The translations under genes were made by a program, and so were the position numbers. From the NCBI GenBank assembly GCA_021401465.1, contig JADDMT010000005.1, positions 1 through 64,000 on the forward strand: 64,000 bases of DNA. The letters are read 5' to 3'. Origin of the DNA: Teratosphaeria epicoccoides. Its lineage: Eukaryota; Ascomycota; Dothideomycetes; Mycosphaerellales; Teratosphaeriaceae. Of this stretch, positions 59,801 through 64,000 are shown in pieces; position 1 is the first letter of the stretch, and each line of letters opens with the position of its first letter. The notes below the pieces were generated by a model. The model was not told the DNA's origin, did not search any database, and worked only from the letters and a program-made list of their open reading frames with translations.

Positions 59801-62508
59801 GCGAGAATCTTCTGGTAGAGTGTGCTTATGTCCAGGACAACAGCCGGGTCCGCTTGCACGTCTGCACGCAGATATGATCGTACTATAGCTTGCAGACTCT
59901 TGATATCTTTGTCTGGACTCTCTACGTAAAGCTCAGTAAAGCGTGAACGAATTCCAGGAGGCAGATCCTTCTTGCCCACATCAGTAGCTGGATTCATTGC
60001 TGCGAAGACGCGAAAGTCAGGATGTGCCTGAATGCGCTCAATCTTGCCGGCTTCTGTGAGTAACAGAGATGGCGAGTCGGCGTCTAGCAGATCTGCAATT
60101 GCCTCGAGAGTGTCCGGTGATGTCAGGTTAATCTCGTCTAAGAGCACCCAGTCGCCATTCCTGACAGCCCTGACAATCTTGCCCTCGACGAAGCTAAAGG
60201 CAAAGCCTTCATTGCCTGCTGAGAGACGTCGTTCCATATCCCTCACCTTCTCAGCGAAGACGTCCCAGCGACCGAAGTCAGGCGTTTTTCTAGAGCCGAC
60301 TTTTTGCTTTTTCTTTGGCGCCTCGCCTTCACGCTGCGGCGATACAGCTCGCTGTTGCTCGACCATCTTGAGAGACTGACGCCACAACTTACACACGGCC
60401 TTCCAGTTACTCTTCACCATTTGCTTCCCCAAGAGCTCCAAAAATTGCTGATTCTTGCTCATGCTGAAGCTTGATTGAAACAATTCGTCGAATTCGTCTT
60501 TCATTGGCACTATCAGACTGCGTGCAGTGATTGGCTTGAACCCGCCAAGCAAGTCCCCAGCCTCGCTTTGTTGCGACATGTTGAAAGTCTCGAGCTTCTT
60601 GTTTAGAGTATAAGCCAGATGCTGCACGACCGTAGTCTTGCCGACACCAGTCTCACCAACAAGCAGCAGAGGCTCTCGGTTGAGGACCGCCGCGGTCACT
60701 CGCTCAAGCATACGAGTGGTGTGATGATTAGTCGAAAATGTCATCTGCGCGGCTGTACTGCTCCTCGGCGTTCGTGGTAGGCTGTATCTGCCGATTACGA
60801 TCTTTTGCTTGACTGCCTCATACTTGACCTCACGATCGCCAAGCAGATAGTCACGTCGCTGAGGGTCAATTTGCAGCTCCTCGGCAATGGCAGCTGCCAT
60901 TTCAAGCTTTGCAGATCCATCAGGTAAGGCGCCGACAAAGCAGTCAACGGCTTCTATGAAGATATCATCCAAGTCGCGACTCGTAAATGACGGGCGCTGC
61001 TGCAGCAGCCGCGTCACTCTGGCACACCACTTGAATAAGTCTCGTAGGCTGATACTCCGCGTAATACCAGTCTTGGTCTTGCCAATGAGGACAGCACGAA
61101 CCTTGGCTGCCTGAAGACGATCAAACACTGTCATAAATTGTGGAAGAAGACGACTCAGGGCAGGATAGAGCTGCAGAGCAATTTCTTTCTGCTCCGCTGT
61201 CGGTGGCGTTTCGACCGTGATGTTTCGCCAGTGCCTTGCGCCTAGCATATGGCTCAGTGGACGTGTTTCATCTCCACGAGGATTGAGCGTGCTGCGCACT
61301 GTGGCTATGATACGGAAACCTGACGCAGCATGCATGCTCTGCTGCCTGTTTGGTATTAGCAATTCACGTTTCTCAATGAGTGGCAGAAGTGTCCCAATGA
61401 TTTCATTTGGCGCGCGATCCAAGTCCTCGATGAGCACCCAGCGGCCCTCCTGGACTGCCGTTGTGAGGACGCCAGGTCGCCAGACGAATGACCCTGGTGT
61501 ATCGCCAGTTGTGTAGATCCCGATCAGAAGTTTCGCGTCGCTTTGCTCGTTCAAGTGGAGAGATACCATCTTTGAGAGCGTGCCGAGGCGATGAGCCACA
61601 TGGCGTACAATTGTGGTCTTGCCTGATCCAGCCAGTCCAGTCAGGAGTAGTGGCTGCGTAGACTTCAAAGCAATGGTTAAACGTCTAATGTTGCTTGCAA
61701 CTGTGGGGGTTGATACCACCGAATCGGACTTCTCATTTCGGGACGTGCTCGTAGTGTGACGAGGCAGCACAAGCCTACCGATCAGTGCTGTGGAAGGATG
61801 AAGATCTTCGTCGGTGAGTATTCGCGCCTGGCCATGGTCGGACGGAGGATGAACATTCGCACTGTCCAGCATTTTCTGCACACGTTGAAGGCGCTGTTCT
61901 TCCCACAAGCTGAGAAATCGATAATCGATTTCTCGGTCGTCCCACATGCCATTGATTGCATCTGAGTTTGCAGCATCAGGCAAGACATGCTTGAGCGTCT
62001 CCTCGAACCAGTGATCGGCGCCGTCAAGACAAATCTGAAGGATCCGGACAGCAAGACATCTCACTACAGCACTTTCATGGCGGAATAGAGCTCGTGTCTG
62101 GACAAGGTCGACGTGCTGCGCAAATGCCCGGCGATCGAAGCACAACAGTCTGAACAGACCGAGTAGGAACAAAAGGTCGTCCTCAGGGCTCTGTGACGCG
62201 TTGAAATCGTGTTGCTCCGATTCGAGTAGATTTGTGGCGAATGGCTGCAAGTAAGGCGCGACATCGATAATGCGGCCCAGAGTGGCTATTGAAGCTGCAA
62301 GCGATCCGTATATCCGCAGAGAAGCGCATATGTGTGCAAAGATGTTCTCGGTGTGGGCGAATAGTATATAGGTGTAGCGTGGATCTAGCGATGCTTTCGT
62401 CAAGGCCTCCAGGTACTGTCCGCTGGTGCCAGAGCGAATGACGTCCAGTAACTCGGCTGGTAGATGTGCAGTGCGTTGCAGGAGGGCACTATCCCACGCG
62501 CACTCCAT
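47887..62508 (-). CDS. MDN1: Midasin, AAA+ ATPase of 60S ribosome assembly (two exons, 4852 aa)
   Basis: Exons 62508-55411 and 55347-47887. Midasin (Rea1) is a dynein-like nuclear ATPase that strips assembly factors from pre-60S particles. About 290 N-terminal residues precede six AAA+ modules with Walker A at about 291 (GLAGSGKTT), 618 (GETGVGKTT), 1049 (GPTSSGKTS), 1343 (GETGCGKTT), 1731 (GSPGVGKTV) and 2043 (GPSGSGKTL). Walker B is LLDE/VLDE-like in AAA2-5, IEDLD in AAA1 and VLDNANL in AAA6, where the catalytic Glu is missing. A long helical linker follows, then a very acidic D/E-rich region (about 4010-4550), then the MIDAS/VWA domain with DDSKS at about 4637-4641. Length is close to the yeast protein (4910). 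Start chosen at the first ATG of the open frame; 197 bp separate it from the divergent MRPL12. Confidence 0.95.
55348..55410 (-). other. MDN1 intron (63 nt)
   Basis: On minus, GTCAGT...TTTTAG, phase 0, with a GCTGAC branch-like site. It joins FARVQ to TLYPLNNQ and links two open frames of 2366 and 2486 codons. It lies just after AAA6, before the linker. Confidence 0.85.
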
Positions 62509-62705
62509 TGTAAGTTCGATAGATCAGTCGCAAGGACGCGGATGAGCGTTGCAGAAACGCGATGAGATGGAGCTCGAATGTCGAGTCAAAAACTTCCCCA
62601 AGCACGCTAACCCAACGGGGAACGAATCACCGCAGTATCGAGACGGACACTGCGGCAAGCATTGGAGCAGGCCATTGATCTCATTGAATCAAAGAGATCC
62701 CCACA
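62509..62705. promoter_or_regulatory. Divergent promoter of MDN1 and MRPL12
   Basis: 197 bases between two start codons on opposite strands; it must hold both 5' UTRs and promoters. No strong TATA box is seen. Sharing one region would allow joint control of a cytosolic ribosome-assembly factor and a mitochondrial ribosomal protein, which is inference. Confidence 0.6.
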
Positions 62706-63348
62706 ATGTCTCTCACCTACCAACACGCCGCGCGCCAATGCGCGCGAACTCTCCGCTCCTCCACCACCCAGACCGCCCGAAGCACAGCAGCGCTCGCATC
62801 ACACCGACGGCGACAAGACCCCATCCGATGGCAATCCACAGACGCAGCCTCCTCGCTAGCCCCGTCCAACCCAAAGATCACCAACATAGTCGATCAGATC
62901 AGCACCCTAACACTCCTCGAGACCGCCGACCTCGTCTCGTCTCTAAAGGTGAAAAAAACTCACCACTCCCACCCTCCTTCACAACTAATGAAAGCCCCAG
63001 TCCCGCCTCAACATCCCCGACATGCCCCTGTCCTCCTTCGCCGCCGGCCCCGCAGCAAGCGGCTCTGCAGCCCAGGCCGCCGCCGCAGCAGCAGCAGAAG
63101 AGCCGGAAGAAGCAGCGCCGGTGAAGGAGGAGAAGACGTTGTTCACGCTGAAATTGGAGTCGTTCGATACGGCGGCGAAGCCGAAGATCATCAAGGAGAT
63201 CAAGAGTATGCTGGGGCTGAGTTTGGTGGATAGTAAGAAATTTGTCGAGGCTGCGCCCAAGGTCATGAAGGAGGGTGTGCCGAAAGAGGAGGCGGAGAAG
63301 ATTGTTGAGACGTTGAAGGGGTTGGGTGGGGTGGCGAAGATGGAGTAG
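62706..63348 (+). CDS. MRPL12: Mitochondrial ribosomal protein L7/L12 (bL12m, two exons, 196 aa)
   Basis: Exons 62706-62948 and 63001-63348. The protein forms the stalk of the mitochondrial large subunit that recruits translation factors. The first 45 or so residues are rich in Arg, Ser, Thr and Ala without acidic residues, like a mitochondrial targeting peptide (RTLRSSTTQTARSTAAL). Then come the N-terminal dimer domain (ITNIVDQISTLTLLETADLV), an Ala-rich hinge and the C-terminal L7/L12 domain (KPKIIKEIKSMLGLSLVDSK, then KFVEAAPKVMKEGVPKEEAE). Start is the first ATG of the frame. Total length fits fungal Mnp1-type proteins. Confidence 0.92.
62949..63000 (+). other. MRPL12 intron (52 nt)
   Basis: GTGAAA...CCCCAG, phase 0, with CTAAT near the 3' end. 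Splicing joins VSSLK to SRLNIPDMPL, as expected in the L12 hinge-proximal region. Confidence 0.85.
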
Positions 63349-63607
63349 GTGGGTGGGAGGATGGCATGGAATGGGATGGGCCGGCATTGGGCTTTGGGGG
63401 TGAAACGGGGCATGAGATGGCGTTTTATGTGTGTGCATACGCAGAATCCTGCGGCCGTGATCGTCGTTGTAAGAGTACACGCATTCTGTCGAAAATCCAC
63501 TGACACCACTGCATAAACACCCGCCTGCGTCGTCACATCACTTAAGAAAGATCATACTTCATATCACAAGAGGGACATCATACTTCACATGACGAAAGTA
63601 AAAGATC
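63349..63607. other. Intergenic region, convergent 3' ends
   Basis: 259 bases between the MRPL12 stop and the stop of the minus-strand frame at 63608. I see only a degenerate direct repeat (ATCATACTTCATATCAC... and ATCATACTTCACATGAC... near 63550-63600). Confidence 0.5.
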
Positions 63608-64000
63608 CTAAAGCCAAGACGACCTCTCTCGACTCCGACTCCTCCCCCCAAAATTGCTCATCGGACTACTCCCCCGACTCAAACTAAACATCACATCCTC
63701 CTCCCCCACCTGCACCTTCGCCCTGCTCCTCCCCTTCGCCGCCCCCGGACTCCTCAAAAAGCTCGAAAACGGCACCGGCTTCAACCTCGGCTTCAAACTC
63801 GGCACATCCGTCCCCACCCTCGTCCCCGGATGCACATCCCACGCCTCGCTCGACTCCAAGCTCTTCGCATCATGATCGAGCGAAGGGTCATACGGCGGCG
63901 CGCCGCCCTCTTCAATATCGCCGCCACCGGCCGTGAGGCCGTGCGCCAGGATCATGGCTTTGAGTTGCGTGATCACGTATTGTAGATTCAAAGTTTGTTG
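63608..64000 (-). CDS. C-terminal part of an unidentified protein (runs off the window)
   Basis: On minus, a frame open from the right edge to a stop at 63608, 130 codons. It starts with a helical hydrophobic stretch (LQYVITQLKAMILAHGL), then an acidic Gly-rich part, a Pro/Ser-rich part and a basic Arg/Ser tail ending RSRSRERSSWL. Codon use and G+C are host-like. No ATG need be present because the gene continues beyond 64000. I do not recognise the family. Confidence 0.6.
   Translation of the reverse strand, partial: QQTLNLQYVITQLKAMILAHGLTAGGGDIEEGGAPPYDPSLDHDAKSLESSEAWDVHPGTRVGTDVPSLKPRLKPVPFSSFLRSPGAAKGRSRAKVQVGEEDVMFSLSRGSSPMSNFGGRSRSRERSSWL

Noticed and set aside
62899..63536. Minus-strand open frames over MRPL12
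   Set aside because: Shadows of the Lys/Glu- and Ala-rich MRPL12 exons; the plus-strand product is a clear L7/L12 protein.

Overview
The window is nuclear DNA of a filamentous ascomycete (Pezizomycotina). The host genes have short GT-AG introns (52-63 nt) with CTGAC/CTAAT-type branch sites, and their products are typical of fungi. The repeats carry the mark of repeat-induced point mutation (RIP): CpA has become TpA on both strands, so Gln and Trp codons turn into TAG/TAA while reading frames keep their length. A class such as Dothideomycetes is plausible, but the sequence alone does not prove it.

About 1-45.3 kb is a gene-poor block of nested, rearranged Ty3/gypsy LTR retrotransposons. I separate four families. 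A (minus strand, 1-6593, leaving the window on the left) is a chromovirus with gag and pol in different frames, joined by a textbook -1 frameshift signal. B has one full copy on plus (10478-17398), one full copy on minus (37631-44634) and fragments at 6594-7020 and 17399-19222. C (7065-10477, plus) has gag and pol in one frame and is cut by B. D (minus) is a head-to-tail array of three units (21252-37630) sharing 613-bp LTRs, with gag-pol in one frame. Between B and D, 19389-21251 holds decayed reading frames I cannot identify. 44635-45260 holds shuffled D LTR pieces and a possible DNA-transposase relic.

The most unusual feature is an extra reading frame between the end of pol and the 3' LTR, convergent to gag-pol. 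It is exactly 1497 nt in all three D units, each with a TATA box 163 nt upstream of the start. It is exactly 633 nt in both full B copies, and a likely 738-nt counterpart exists in A. The B and D products are basic and have Cys pairs resembling zinc-binding clusters. All copies are RIP-damaged, yet the frames have no net indels.

From about 45.6 kb the sequence is host-like and gene-dense. It holds glycerol kinase (GUT1, three exons, plus); midasin (MDN1/REA1, a 4852-residue AAA+ ribosome-assembly ATPase in two exons, minus), tail-to-tail with GUT1; a mitochondrial L7/L12 ribosomal protein gene (two exons, plus) sharing a 197-bp divergent promoter with MDN1; and the C-terminal end of an unidentified gene running off the right edge on minus. 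No tRNA, rRNA or CRISPR array was seen.
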